In this document: positions 1 through 12,312 of the stretch, piece by piece
Numbering within the stretch: the first letter of the stretch is position 1
How the letters are laid out: every line of letters starts with the position of its first letter
DNA from: Ischnura elegans
Lineage: Eukaryota > Arthropoda > Insecta > Odonata > Coenagrionidae
DNA: 64,000 nucleotides
Assembly (NCBI RefSeq): GCF_921293095.1
Contig: NC_060252.1
Span: 45,694,881-45,758,880, forward strand
Direction: 5' to 3'
Program-made: the position numbers and the translations under genes
The notes under the pieces: model-generated
The model's input: only the letters and a program-made list of their open reading frames with translations
The model's database searches: none
What the model was told of the DNA's origin: nothing

Positions 1-2739
1 AAAATTGACAAAACCTTGTGTTAATCTTTTGAAAACCGTAATTTTCGGTGATTTTCGGAATATTTTAATTTTATTCTCAGTAACCAAGGACGATGAAAGA
101 AAAACGTTACCTACATTTCGTAGACTATGTTATGAGCATATATAATAATCATTTTCGTTATCCTATACCTTAAATTAAGTCGAAGGGAGCGGAAGTTATG
201 AAATTTTAATAGAAAAACGAATTTTTGGACGCCATTTTGGCTGCAATATTCTTGAAAAGAAATTAACAACATTACGTAATTACGTGCCCACGTTTATCAG
301 CTTTTGAAAAATGCATTAAACATCCATGTGGCACGAACGGTTCGCGCGCAGTAAAATAAAAACCGAAAGACGGTCCCCGGAAAAAGCCCGATTTCGGCCA
401 TTTTGTCGTCCTGGCGACGACACGTGGCGGAAACTTCCGGTTTTCGGATTTTTCCTCCGGATCATTTCGGGTTCCCCGCACGCGTGCCAAATTTCAGCTC
501 TCCAGCACTTCTGGAAGTGGTCGGGAATTTGTATCCATGAGTGAGTCAGTTACCTCAAGGGCTGTATATAATAGAGATACATTAACTTTAGAGTATTCCC
601 ATGCAGAATATTACTATGAACTTGATTCCATTTTTACTCATTTTTCAGTGGTCTTGATGAATTAAAAAAAAAACTTATTCCATGTATAAGAGTGACGTGT
701 TGCTGACTATAGAAAGTCTAAAATAATATTAAAATGTTAAATTCCCCAAAAATTCCTCATTGCATCATCATGGACAAGTGAAATAAATAGACATCAGAAG
801 ATCCTTAATCTGTAATTCTAATTTCATGAGAATTTTCTTGTTGTTGAGCAGAAATTCAAAGATTTCGATAATCATTTGAACCAGCGATAATGAAAAACCA
901 TTAAATCAGGCAAAAATATCTTGTGTGGGAAAATTTTTTACGACCTTAAATGCGGAAAAACGCAGAATGCGAAACACTAAATCAGGATAATTTTTACTTG
1001 CTTGCAAAAAAGAAACACTAAATGCAGAAAAACATAATATGAGAAAACCTTAAATCACTATCCGACTGTAATCATGCAGGGTTATAATTGTATTTCATGT
1101 CGAAATGGCAATATATGCTAGTTCCTACTAGTATTCAAATCTGTCAATTTACAGCCAAGTATCGCAAAATATTTGGCATTGGTTGAATTTTGTCTTGGTA
1201 AAATACTTGCACCTTACCACCCTAATTTTCAAATGAATATGCCAGGAATATAGGTACATACCTAATTATCAATGCTTGTGGGTATCTAAGAGTTATTACA
1301 TAATAAGATTAGCTACTTTTCTCATTATGGGAAACAATAATTGTTTAGAAGTGAATTATTTGCCTAATGTAAAATATTACCTAAACCATTGAGAATATAA
1401 AAAGCATAAAATTTCCATGAAATGGAAAATAAATAAGTCGAGTAAGTGACTTCCTAATAAGCAGTTTTATTTCCCCAGCATATACATAAAACAACATGTC
1501 TTCAGGTCGATTGTGGCAGAACGAAATTTGCCATCTCATATTTGCTTTTGAACTTGAAAATTGTTGTCTCCTGTACTTGCAAAGGGGAATTTGTTTGGTT
1601 GCGGGCATGAGATAGTTAATGACCCTGTAAAGGGCTAGGACAGAAAATGGTAGGGGCTGGGTTGCTACGTATTTAGCAATACACACACTATGTTCATATT
1701 AGCTTATGGCTAAGGATGTGAACTCAAATAATAAATAAATTAAAATTTGTCAAATTTTTATGAATATGTATTTTCATGTTTTAATTCAATATTTTTGTTT
1801 TCTTTGTTTTGTTTCTTGAGTTGAAAAACTTAAGAAACCCATTCAGATAGGGGAAATTTACATCAGTGGTGACACGCCAAAATTATTAGTGCCAGAATGC
1901 ACTTTCTTCAACTTTTTTTACTAGTAAAATATTATTCTGTTTTTTAATTACAAGTTACATTGCATATTTTGAAATAGGTACATTTTTGTTCTGGTTATGA
2001 ATGTTGAGGTGATTGATAAAAGTGTTATATGACTATTATTCTTATTTTAACCAATGCAGGGACGGTGTTCCAGCACCATGACACTACTGATGTACAGCAA
2101 ATATCACTCAGCATTGAGAAGGTTAACAATCAAGTTGCTTTTATGAATTCATTTGGCTTTAAATGATCAGTTAACCTAACCTTGCAAATCTAACCTAAAA
2201 TCTGTTCACTGAATTCCATTTCTAGAGTTGAAGCGTCCAGTCATCTCTGTATTTACTCTTGACTAAACCAAAATGTAAAATATTAAGAAGACTTACAAAA
2301 AGTTCAAAAACCCTTCAAAGTTAGGGTACAAATGCAGTTTTTCCATTTGTTGCTTAAGAAACTAAGTGAGAACAAGACATGGGTTGGCTCGATTTGAAGA
2401 GTCTATGCTGGTGGCATTTCTGCTCCCCATACTCATCCTCGCCAATCCTATGCAAAAGGCAGCTATGGCATTTAGGTAGGCTAGTGATTGGTGAGGCCAG
2501 TGAGCCCCTGCTCTATTAGTTTCTCTTGTTCATGCTCAGCAGCTCTCATTAGGATAGTGGAGTTAAACTTTACCACACAGTGCCGCATATACAGTCCAAC
2601 TCTTACCACCTAGTAATGAGGCGATGCCCAACCACAAGCCAGAAAAAGCAGTCAGCTCCCCGTGGAACAGAGGGACAGAGACACTCATGAGGGCATGATG
2701 ACGATTCACACGTGTGAAGTAATTTGCCTCAGCTCATCA
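1..2739. other. Stretch with no recognisable gene
   Basis: AT-rich sequence in which I recognise no conserved protein, RNA gene or intact transposon. The short open frames have no domain-like pattern. Near 900-1,060 there are several loose repeats of a motif like ACTAAATGCGGAAAAACGC, probably a degraded tandem repeat. Bases 2,380-2,740 are less AT-rich and may be a remnant of an unidentified repeat. Confidence 0.5.
320..545. other. CpG-rich patch
   Basis: A sharply bounded patch of about 220 bp that is far richer in G+C and in CpG dinucleotides than its surroundings (for example TTCGCGCGCAG, GGCGACGACACGTGGCGG, CGCACGCGTGCC). Open frames run through both strands, as expected from the composition, and resemble no protein I know. 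It could be a promoter or CpG-island remnant, or a fragment of a GC-rich repeat. Confidence 0.4.
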
Positions 2740-3741
2740 CCCAGTCAACACAACAATTATGGCCTCAGTGTGACCGAATTGTGGTTAACCTGTAGCAATT
2801 ATGGCTATGGCTAGCCACAGCTTGCCATATTGTGGCCTGACTGTGGGTGCCATCTGGCAAGACAGTCTGGCTTGCCAAACACATATACAACTATGGCCAC
2901 ACTTAGGAAGGCCATAACAGCAACAGGTGATAAGTTTGGTTACGGTTGCTATGGATACAGGTTTGTTGATGGGTTATCAAAATGAGAGTTGGTTGATTTT
3001 AATGATATATAGAAAGTGTGTTAAAGAAAGAAGAATATGTATTTATTTATAGAGAAAAGGCCTCCACATTATTTATTGATTTCATCAATTTTGGTGTCTT
3101 TACATGAGTTTACTGTGATGTTGAAATGTGGGGAAGATCAGATAGGCTACCGTAAATGTTGTAATGCCTAAATAAGTGAATTTACCTGTTACAGAATGGC
3201 CTAGTTAAAATATCTGGAGGTGGACGTTTAACACGTTCCTGTCTCAAATCCAAGGGAATATTGTAGTACTGGCTTATAAAGAAATAAAAAAGTACTTACA
3301 AACATAATATACATTTACTAAGTACTTTTCTTTGCATTTACCTTTCTGATACTCCACATGGCAAAGTGCTACTCGGAGGTAAGGAGTACCAACCAGAGGG
3401 CATTTTACCGTATACATACATATATTATCTAAATTGATGGTAAATAATTTTTTTAAATGTTTTATTAAAATTTATGGTTCACATTTAATTTTCCAAAACT
3501 CATTATTTTTGCATTGAATGGAGGCCTTGATAGGCATAGCCAGAATTGGAGGAGGTATTATATTAATATTAGAAAGGAATTATTATATTAGTATCTATAA
3601 TTTGGGGTGGAGCATTGTGGCTAGCCAAATTGCTTCCATAGTGTGACTATAGCCACATTATGGCAAGCCACACTTAAGCCACAGAATGGCCTGGGGTCAA
3701 AACCATTGTGATGCCATAATGGCAACCCACTATGGCCACAT

Positions 3742-4818
3742 GGGTGTACTCAGAAGGAGGGGGCAGTTGCCCCCCCTTCCCTAGAAGCAAAGGTAAATTT
3801 AGTACAAAACAAAATTTTTGAACAATAGGGTGGTTTCCTATTATTTTTTTATTGCTTTAATCGAAAGATTATTACTCCTGGAGTACGTATTTCACGCTTT
3901 TAGATTTTTAAATGACAACATCTATTTTTCGTGATTAAATGAATAGTGAAAATTTTCAAGCACGCGAAAACGCGACGCTTAAGTATGAATGCCGGGAAAT
4001 ATCTCCGTGCGTCGTATTTCTGGTTCCCCCTCCCGCCCGGTGAGGTGACCTTGAGGCGAGGCTTAGCGTTGATACGTCGCAGGATGCTAGCGGATAGCTG
4101 AGTACCTTGCTGAATTGTAGCGCTTGGCTTAAAAAAGGTTTATTAATACCTTATCAAACGAAGAAAACTTTCCGAACTTAGCCAGTTTTAATAGGTGATT
4201 ATTAAGACATGTTTCCCGGAGCTCTGTGCCTCATGCATGCATTGGTAACCTCAGACGATGTATAACTCCTATCCTCTCGTGTAGAAACTAGGTCCCTGTG
4301 ACGTCATGCGGAGTGGAATCGCATGGGCGCCAATCTGGCCTTTTTCAAATGAGGATAAAATTTACCCTTGCCATTCGTCTAAACCGGTATTTCTAAAATC
4401 AAGTAATTTGTATATCATGAATACACTAATGGTGGGTAACGAATCGCAATCAATGCCTTTCGTTTTCTTTGATGAAGGAAACTACCCTATTATTCTTTAA
4501 ATCCAAGAAAAGAGAGGAATGAATGAATTACTCCAAACTTAAATGTACACATTTTTTTAGCAACACAAATAAGGAAGCTTTAGGTAGTTTCAATAGTAAA
4601 AAAGACCAGCATGGAAGCTACCATCCTTAAAAATTTAGATTTAAAAGATATTAGTTTAAACATGTAATTAAAATTAAACGTTTTTTCGGATCAAATAATT
4701 TTAGAAACTAATGAAGGGCTGTTAAAATTTTCTTGAAATTTCAGTTTCATTACCTTTTCTGTGTTATAAGTTGAACGACCACGGCTTTCCCCCTCTAGTT
4801 TTTATCCTGGGTACGCCC
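3742..4818. mobile_element. MITE family C, nested in element A and itself split by B1
   Basis: Inverted ends GGGTGTACTCAG at the left and CTGGGTACGCCC at the right interrupt the GTGGCC-rich tract of the surrounding element A. Next to the left end is a hairpin-like GGGGGCAGTTGCCCCC. The element proper is about 400 bp; the rest of the span is the later insertion B1. There is no coding capacity. Confidence 0.6.
3824..4491. mobile_element. MITE family B, copy 1
   Basis: A unit of about 668 bp with inverted ends AATAGGGTGGTTTCC and GGAAACTACCCTATT. It lies inside element C. Its sequence is repeated in inverted orientation at 4,842-5,566; for example ATTCGTTACCCACCATTAG occurs there and its near-complement occurs here. 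The 64-codon open frame at 4,306-4,500 is only the inner part of this repeat and is not a gene. Confidence 0.75.
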
Positions 4819-4841
4819 TCATATGGCCACATTGTGACCAT

Positions 4842-5566
4842 AATAGGGTAATTTCCTTCATCAAAGGAAATGAAAGGCATTGATAACGATTCGTTACCCA
4901 CCATTAGTGTATTCATAATATACAAATTATTTGGTTCTAGAAATCCCAGTTTAGACGAATGTTAATGGTCAAGTTTAACCTCATTTGAAAAAGGCCAGAT
5001 TAGCGCCCATGCGATGCCACTCCACGTGACGTCTCAGGGACCTAGATTCTATATGAGTAGATAGGAGGTTTACATCGTCTGAGATTACCAATGCATGCAT
5101 AAGGCACAGAGTTCAGGAAAACATCTCTTAATTATCACCAATTAAAACTCCCTATGGTCGGAAAGTTTCCTTCGTTTGATAAGGTATTAATAATCCTTAT
5201 TTAAGCCAAGTGCTACCAGCTAGCACTAGCTAGCAAAGTGCTACTAGCTACCTCGTTTCATAAGGTATTAATAATCCTTATTTAAGCCAAGTGCTACCGG
5301 CTAGCAGCCTGCATCGCAGCGGCGCACATATCCTCGCCCCAAGGTCATCTAACACGGCAGCAGCAGGAACCATAATGACGTCACACGGGCTTTTCCCAGC
5401 ATTCATATATAGCCGTCGCATTTACAGGGGCTTGAAAATTTTCAGTTTTCATTTAATCGCGAAAAATAGATATCTTCATTTCAAAATCTAAAAGCGAGAA
5501 ATCCGTACTCCAGGAATAATAATCTTTCGACTTAGGCATTAAAAAAAATTATAGGAAACTACCCAA
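4842..5566. mobile_element. MITE family B, copy 2 (inverted relative to copy 1)
   Basis: Same family as 3,824-4,491, in the opposite direction, with ends AATAGGGTAATTTCC and GGAAACTACCC. It sits a few bases inside the right terminus of element A. Joining the host words on each side (ACCATAAT and AATTGTTG) restores the ATAATTGTTG seen in the other copy of A, so this is an insertion with a short AAT-like duplication. Copies 1 and 2 together form a large imperfect palindrome that could fold back. Confidence 0.72.
5172..5310. repeat. 81-bp tandem duplication inside MITE B2
   Basis: The stretch beginning TCGTTTGATAAGG is repeated 81 bp later as TCGTTTCATAAGG, and both continue with TATTAATAATCCTTATTT and AAGCCAAGTGCTACC. 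Copy B1 has the segment only once, so the duplication arose after the two copies diverged. Confidence 0.7.
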
Positions 5567-5859
5567 TTGTTGTGTTGACTGGGTGCCTAATTTTAATCAA
5601 TTTTCACAGGTTGCAGATTTTTCCAGGCGCAACATAGAAAATAATTAAAAATTTTAAGGAAGTTAGGTCACAGATATTTCCTGTAAACAAGTAATTAATA
5701 CTACTTCCTTGGGCCCACAGGGCAACAGGATAAAAGAGCAAAACCTGACGTTTCACAACATTTGGGGAAGGAATGAAGAGAAATCTTTCACTTAAAAATA
5801 AATTCTATGAATTTTTTGATTTTCGTACAAATATCCATTCAGACACCAGAAAGCTGATC

Positions 5860-8800
5860 TCATCATCATTAGTCAACAATCCTAAGATTGGTTTGACGCA
5901 GCTCTCCACTTCTCTCTCCTATCCGCTAATCTTTTTATAGTGACATATTTCTTCTCTTTTACATTCTCTATAACCTGTCCCGTGCCGTTCCATTCATTCG
6001 GGGCCATCCCTTGCCCTTCTGTCCTTCCACCTGTCCTACGATATTCTTCATCAGGCCGTCGTGCCTCAAAATGTGGCCAACTAAGTTGTCCCATCATCTG
6101 CGGAAGCTTCTCTTTTCTCCCACTCTTTTTAGCACTTCCTCGTTACTTACACGGTCAATCCATTTTATCTTCATCATTCTTCGGTAGCACCACTTTTCGA
6201 TTGCTTCCACTCTTGACTTCTCTGCTGCTGTCAATGTCTAAGCCTTGCTTCCATAGAGAAATATACTTCATACTTAGCATCTGATGAATTGTTTCCTTAC
6301 CTCTATGCTTATATTCTCAGCTGTAAGAAGATTCTTCTTTTTGTGGAAAGCCCTCTTCGCCTGCGCTATTCTACTGACTATATATTTCTTGCTTCGTCCA
6401 TCGTTGGTAATTCGGCTTCCCAAGTAAGAAAACTCTCACCTCTCCTAGCTTATGCTTTCCTAGGTTAATCTTCATCTTAGCCTCCTCTCTTTTGCTGCAA
6501 ACTAAAATCTTAGTCTTCTTTTTGTTGATTTTCAGCTGATATCTGGCCATTGTCCTTTCCATAATTGTCAAAGTCTTCTTCAAATCCTTCTCTGACTCGG
6601 CTATGATTGCTACGTCATTAGAAAATCGCAGCATACTAATTTTTTCTCTGTGGATATTGACACCCAAAGCTTTATCCTTGATTTCATTGATGGCTTTCTC
6701 TATGTAAACATTAAAAATTAAGGAGGAAAGTTCACACCCTTGTCTCACTCCTTTTCTTATTCTTGCTTCTGCACTGTTGGGTCCACATTTGATCACTGCT
6801 ACTTGGTTTGTATACTAACTATAAACAATTCTACGATCATAGTAGAGCACTCCAATTTCTTTCAGAATTCAACACATTGAATTCCATTCCGAGTTATCAA
6901 ATGCCTTCTCTAAATCGACGAATGCTATGAAAGTCGGTTTGTTTATCTTCATTTTCTTCTCTATGAGCCTCCTAAGAGCCAAAATTGCTTCTCTTGTGCC
7001 CCTGCTTTTCCTAAATCCGAATTGTTCTTCATCCAGGTATTCTTCTGCTCTTCGTTCTATATTCTCCTGTAAATGGTTCTTGTCAGAATCTTTGACACAT
7101 GTGTTGTCAGGCTTATGATCCTAAAGTCTTTGCTCTTCTCTGCTCTCTTCTTTTCTGGTATGGGAAAATTATGTTCTTCTCAAAGTCACTTATTGGTAAA
7201 TCTGCTGTTGAGTACACACCGCAGATAGTTTTATACCTTTGGGTTAAGACTTTTTCTCCAGTATTTTTGATTAGCTCCGCTGTAATGCTATTTATTCCTG
7301 GGGACTTATTTTTTTTTGCAGGTGCCTTATTGAAGTGTCAAATTCCGCTCTCAAGATGCTATCTCCCATGTCATCCTTTTCTACTTCACTTTCCTCTTCG
7401 ATAATTTTTGAGCTGTTTCCATTGTATAATTCCTCCAGGTATTCGTTTTCAATTAGAATATTTCCATTTTTGTCCCTTATGGTATTACATCTTGTGCTTC
7501 GTTCCTTGAAATGGTTTCTCACTATTCTATAGGCCGCTTCCACTTTCCCTTGTACGAGGTTATTTTGCACGTCCTCGCATATTTTCCTCATCCATGCTTT
7601 CCTGGCTTTCCTCGCTTTGCAGCAAATCTCGTACTTTATTCTCTTGTAGCAAGCCTGTCCTTCCTCAGTATTCGTATTCTTATACTTTTTCCATTCTCCA
7701 ATGAGGTCTAGGACTTCATCCGTTATCCATGGATATTTCTTAACACATTTTCTTCTCCCTAGAACTTTTCTAGCGGCCTCCTGAAGCCCACTTTTGATTT
7801 TTGTCCAGCTATTCTCCACTGATTTTTCAGTCTGATCTATTCCTATCTTGCTCTCTACTTTTTCTTCAGATGGCATTTCATCATCACTAGATTATGATCA
7901 CCGTTGATATCTGCCCTCCGGTAGCTTTTACAGTCCTTTATCTGGTTCCAAAACCTCTGCTTCACTGAAATATAGTTAAGTTGAAATCATCTTTTGTCGC
8001 CTGGCATTTTCCATGTATACCTTCTTCGCATGTGATTCTTAAATAGCATGTTGGCAACCACTGATTTGTGTTCTGTGCAGAATTCCGGGAGCCTTTCTCC
8101 TCTTTAATTTCAATTTCCTAATCCATATTTTCCAGTTATTCTTCCATCCTGACCTACGCCAATGACAGCATTCCAATCACCTAAAATAATAAGGTTTTCT
8201 TCACCCTTTATCTGTTTGATTACTTCCCTGATATCATCGTAGATGTCTTCAACTTCTTCATCCTCGTAGTCTGTTGTAGGCATGTAAACTTGTACCACTG
8301 CGGTATCAATCGGTTTAGTCTCTAACTTTACCATAACTATCCTTTCATTGTACTGTAGGAAGCTTTTCACACGCATTCTGGCGTTTTTTTTCTGAGCATT
8401 ATCCCAACCCCAGCATTACCGTTTAGAGATCCTGAGTGTATAATCCTATAGCTTCCAAAAGTCTCCCTCCTCACACCACTTCATTTCACTGATTCCTAGC
8501 ACATTGATATTCAATCTTTGCATATCTACCTTACCGCGAGTCTTAAGTGATCTCACGTTCCATATACCTATCCTCATAACTTTATCACAATTGACCCATG
8601 TACCCTCTTGGGTAGTCCCTGCCCGGAGATCTGAATGGGGGACTAGTTTACCTCTGGAATTTTTTACCTGAGAGAATTTAATCATGTTAGATAATTTAAT
8701 TTTGGAGTAGCTGCGACTCCTCGGGATAATAATGTGGTGGTTTCCCCTTGCCTTCCACATCGCATTGCTGTAGGCGTTAAAGTAAATGTTACCACGCCTG

Positions 8801-8860
8801 AAGTGAAATGAGTGTCGCTGTACTGACCATTGCTGGTCTCCACCTTCACTCATATGAAGA
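5860..8860 (-). mobile_element. Decayed LINE (apurinic-endonuclease plus reverse transcriptase type)
   Basis: A minus-strand non-LTR retrotransposon of about 3 kb in several broken reading frames. In order: the endonuclease start (IGIWNVRSLKTRGK, then LNINVLGISEMKW) near 8,450-8,580; its GDWNAVIG motif near 8,150-8,180; a linker with PWITDEVLDLI near 7,710; the reverse transcriptase with GVRQGCELSSLIFNVYIE near 6,700-6,750 and palm motif RFSNDV near 6,620, where FADD would be usual; then INKKKTKILVCS; and the carboxyl end with KRLADRREKWRAASNQS near 5,890. The 3' tail is a short ATG/ATT run (AATGATGATGAG). The endonuclease style suggests the RTE group or a relative; the clade is not certain. 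Relatives lie at 30,440-31,130, 34,187-34,369, 37,040-41,800 and 46,460-47,110. Confidence 0.85.
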
Positions 8861-11800
8861 AGAGCTGGTGCCCTCTCCCCCGGGTGATGTGAGGCAAAAT
8901 TGTTGGCGGCCTCCCATCGCTAAGTCACAGCATCTGCACAGGTTTAATGTATCATTTAAATGGCCTATCTTACCCAGGGATAGACCCATACCACCTAGAA
9001 ATGACAAATTGATAGATTTTTTTCTATGGAAGTATGATACATATAGTTAAATTTTATCATTATAAGCTACATCAGGTCAAACAGTTTAATTATAGGGGCA
9101 AAAAATGAATATATAATAGTAGGATAAATCAAGAGGTGCCCAGGAAAAAATACTCAATACAGAAATACAGTGCACTTGATGCCCCTGGTAAAGCAACAAA
9201 TGCTCCATTGATACCAGCTGAAACAATGAACTGCTATTACTGTTGAATAAAACCCTCACAAAGAACAAGGTAAATCCCACGTGCAATTGTAGTCATGGCT
9301 ATCTTATGCTGAGTCATTAGAATTTTTACTGCTCAGCAGATTTACTTCTTCCAAAGAACACTCAAAAATGGGCATCTCCTTTCATTAAATAACTTAATTT
9401 GACACCATGCCATTTGGTTTACCTGAGAGGGACAGATGTGCATATATTGCCCCTTTCACCTACTTGACACATGGGTCACCAGAAAATTAAAAAGAAATAA
9501 TTAAGTCATGATACAATGCATTAGCGACATGGAGCATGGGTTTACTTCATTGATTAGGACTTAAACTCCTTAAATACCCTAAAGGCACCTATAAACATAC
9601 TTAATCCATGATACCTGATGCTGCCATCAATTCCAGCATCTTTATATATTATTCTTCATATTCCCTTTCATTTCACAAAGAGCACTTTTCAACTGTAGAA
9701 AAAGAATAATAAGCTTTTTAACCCTCAGCACGCAATGCTACAACAGGACTCATTCCAATGGAAGGAGAAACTGACTTAAAATTAGTGGATATTCAGGAGC
9801 CCTTGACTATGATCAGTAGCAAAGACGATTTGACCTTCGCCCTCCCCAAACACATTATAATGCCTGTAATATCTAGATATAGAAGTTTGAAGTATTTTCA
9901 GCCTAAGTTCTTAACAAGAAATATTGCTCTTCTTAAATAAAATTTAAACAATAATATAAAAACTGGAAATCCAAATAATCTAGCATAAAATTAAGACTTC
10001 AATCGTAATAACCCATAACATCTAGTATGATATAGGTTATGTAGTTAAAACTTCTAAATTATGGTCGGTAAAATCTCATGCTGTCAATAGCTCAAGATTT
10101 GATTTTACAACCAAAGACAATGACTTCATAACTTTAAAATCAAAATTTATAAGGAATGGGCAGTCATAAAAATGATATAACCTAATTGAACTCATGTGGA
10201 AAAATCCTAAAACTTTTCAGGCAATGGCATAGATGAGTCGTGAAATTTGTTTCTATTTTAGTATACTAACTAAAAGTTAAAATCTGGTTGAAACTGTCAG
10301 ATATTCCTGTGTATCCACTTAGTACTGGCTGCATTACCAGGGTCTCTGGTAAGGATTTGTCTGAAATGAAATACGAATGTCTCTGAAATACGAATTTGTC
10401 ACAAGAATAATCTATAGTTAGTCACATGTATTAGAAAAATAAACTGAAGCTAATCGCGCCAAAAAATAATTTAATGAGATGCGATCACCTCTCATTTATA
10501 TTATCGGAAAGTAGTGATAAAAGGTGGACGTACTAATGTGTGGTATTTCACAATTTTCATAAATAAGCGCCAAGAAAGGGAACCAATGAGCGCACAAAGC
10601 TAATTGCGGCTGAAGGTAATGAAGCGCATTAGTTAACTTCGATAATTTTATATTGGATTTTTATGATCAATTCTGGGATTTGTATGTCACTCCGTCATAA
10701 TTTAACGAGTCAATCGGTACTTCCCAGCCATTATTTCGTACATGTACTACTTTTCATCGTCAGAGGAACTCTGTATGACAATGCTGTGTGCCTGAAATGT
10801 TGCTAATTCGCTTTTTTGAGGAAATGGAAGCACTTAATATAGAAAGCTATCAATGTTAATACTTCGAGTAACTCTATTTGATTTAGCGATCGTTGTTTTA
10901 TTGCAGTGCGGTTGTAGATTTACTCTCCAATATATTATATGTATGAAAGTGACGGTGTCCCATTCACCAGCGAAGGGCGTGCGTGATTGTTTGTCAAGGC
11001 GTGAGTTTATTTCATTATTTTACAAGGAAACTACTTTTATCGTGCCATTTCCCTTAATGTACGATCATCCCAGAAAGTTGGTTCATTTTTCTAATTTTTG
11101 CCTTTCAGCACACATTTTACGAAACGGAGGTAGTAAAATAGTTGTTAGCCAAGAATTACTATTGCGCTTTAAACTGTTGGGGATGACATTTAATTATACC
11201 GGTATTATAAATGTACAGTTGCAAACAATAAACTACGGAATGAAATGGAAATTAACGTTCATGTTCATGAATAAATAACCGAAGTGAGAAATGCGTCAAC
11301 AGTGCCATATATCCCTACTCTGTGCTATATGTGTGATGAATAAACGAACTGACAATCAAAATAATTTAACTTAACAATGTAAGCATCGTTGGCAGCAATA
11401 AACCTTAGCTTCCGCAATAAACCAAGTTAAATTAAAAAAGAATTTCAACAGACTAAATAACAATGGAAGTTCATTCCTTTTCAATGGTAAATGACATATC
11501 AGTATTTGAAGAAAGAACAATTCCTATAATAATGGTTTCCTTGGAAATGACTTATTTCTGCTTGCATTAATATACACATAAATAGCTGCGCGAGTTGATC
11601 AGGAGCGGCAAACAGGACTCATATAAATCTTGTTATTGGGGTGTGAGTGGCTCGTGACCTACAAAAAGACATGTTTAGAAGATCTTCTGTGGATGCTGGT
11701 TAGGTATTTAGATTTAAAAAACGCCTTATTGCCATACATCTTCTCTTGCAACACTGCACAGGAATGTATTATGAAGGAAGTTATAAGGAGCTAAGGTCCT

Positions 11801-12312
11801 GTGATCCTCATCACTCAACTTTTAGAACTTCCTATTCTAAGAATCATGGGCATTTAACAATAGAAGAGCCCAAACAATTAAAAGAGTCTTGGTCAAACCA
11901 TGGTAGAGACCAAGCAGATCCAATACTTCTAGAGTATATAATCTTTTTCTAGTTATGTTCAACATAGAGGCAAATCCAAAGGTGCCTGAAGTGAAGTATC
12001 CTAACTTGCACCAACCCCTTTTGTCAGTTAGGGTGCAGTAGGCCATCAGCAAGCAACTCACTCTGACCACCTTCCTCAGTGAATGAGGTTAGAGTGGCGA
12101 TGGGTTGCTGGGGAAGCAGTCATTTTCAGGCTGGCTCCTCTTTACTCTCAAGAATAAAAGTCTCTTACTTCGATTGTCACATTACCTTCTTATGGCTGAC
12201 ATTAGCTGTAGCTAACCCTTAGCAACGAGAGCTGAATAATTGCACTAAACCAGGGCAAGAGGATCAACAAAAGTTTTGCCACTCCTCATTATTGTTCCAT
12301 GGGGTGGATACA
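8861..12312. other. Stretch with no recognisable gene
   Basis: Bases 8,861-9,000 may still belong to the 5' part of the LINE. From 9,000 to 12,312 the sequence is AT-rich. I see no conserved domain, tRNA or paired inverted ends. The longest open frame (10,853-11,278, plus, 141 codons) starts with a hydrophobic run but matches nothing I recognise and could be chance. Confidence 0.5.

Larger units (their letters stand above)
2740..5583. mobile_element. Non-autonomous DNA transposon, family A copy 2, with nested insertions
   Basis: The ends are inverted repeats: CCCAGTCAACACAACAAT at the left and its reverse complement (ATTGTTGTGTTGACTGGG) at the right. The same ends bound a second copy at 12,313-13,868 lying in the opposite direction. 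The subterminal zones are full of short GTGGC/GCCAC palindromic words such as ATGGCCACA. The interior shares blocks with the other copy (GGTTACGGTTGCTAT; the tract CTCAAATCCAAGG). No transposase is visible, so the family is non-autonomous. This copy is lengthened by three later insertions: element C and two copies of element B. Confidence 0.75.

Noticed and set aside
4306-4500. Small plus-strand open frame MRSGIAWAPIWPFSNEDK...
   Set aside because: It lies wholly inside MITE B1 and the same sequence recurs inverted in B2 without an open frame.
10853-11278. A 141-codon plus-strand open frame starting MLILRVTLFDLAIVVLLQCG, with a signal-peptide-like beginning.
   Set aside because: No family resemblance, no splice or polyadenylation support, and frames of this length are expected a few times by chance in 64 kb searched in six frames.
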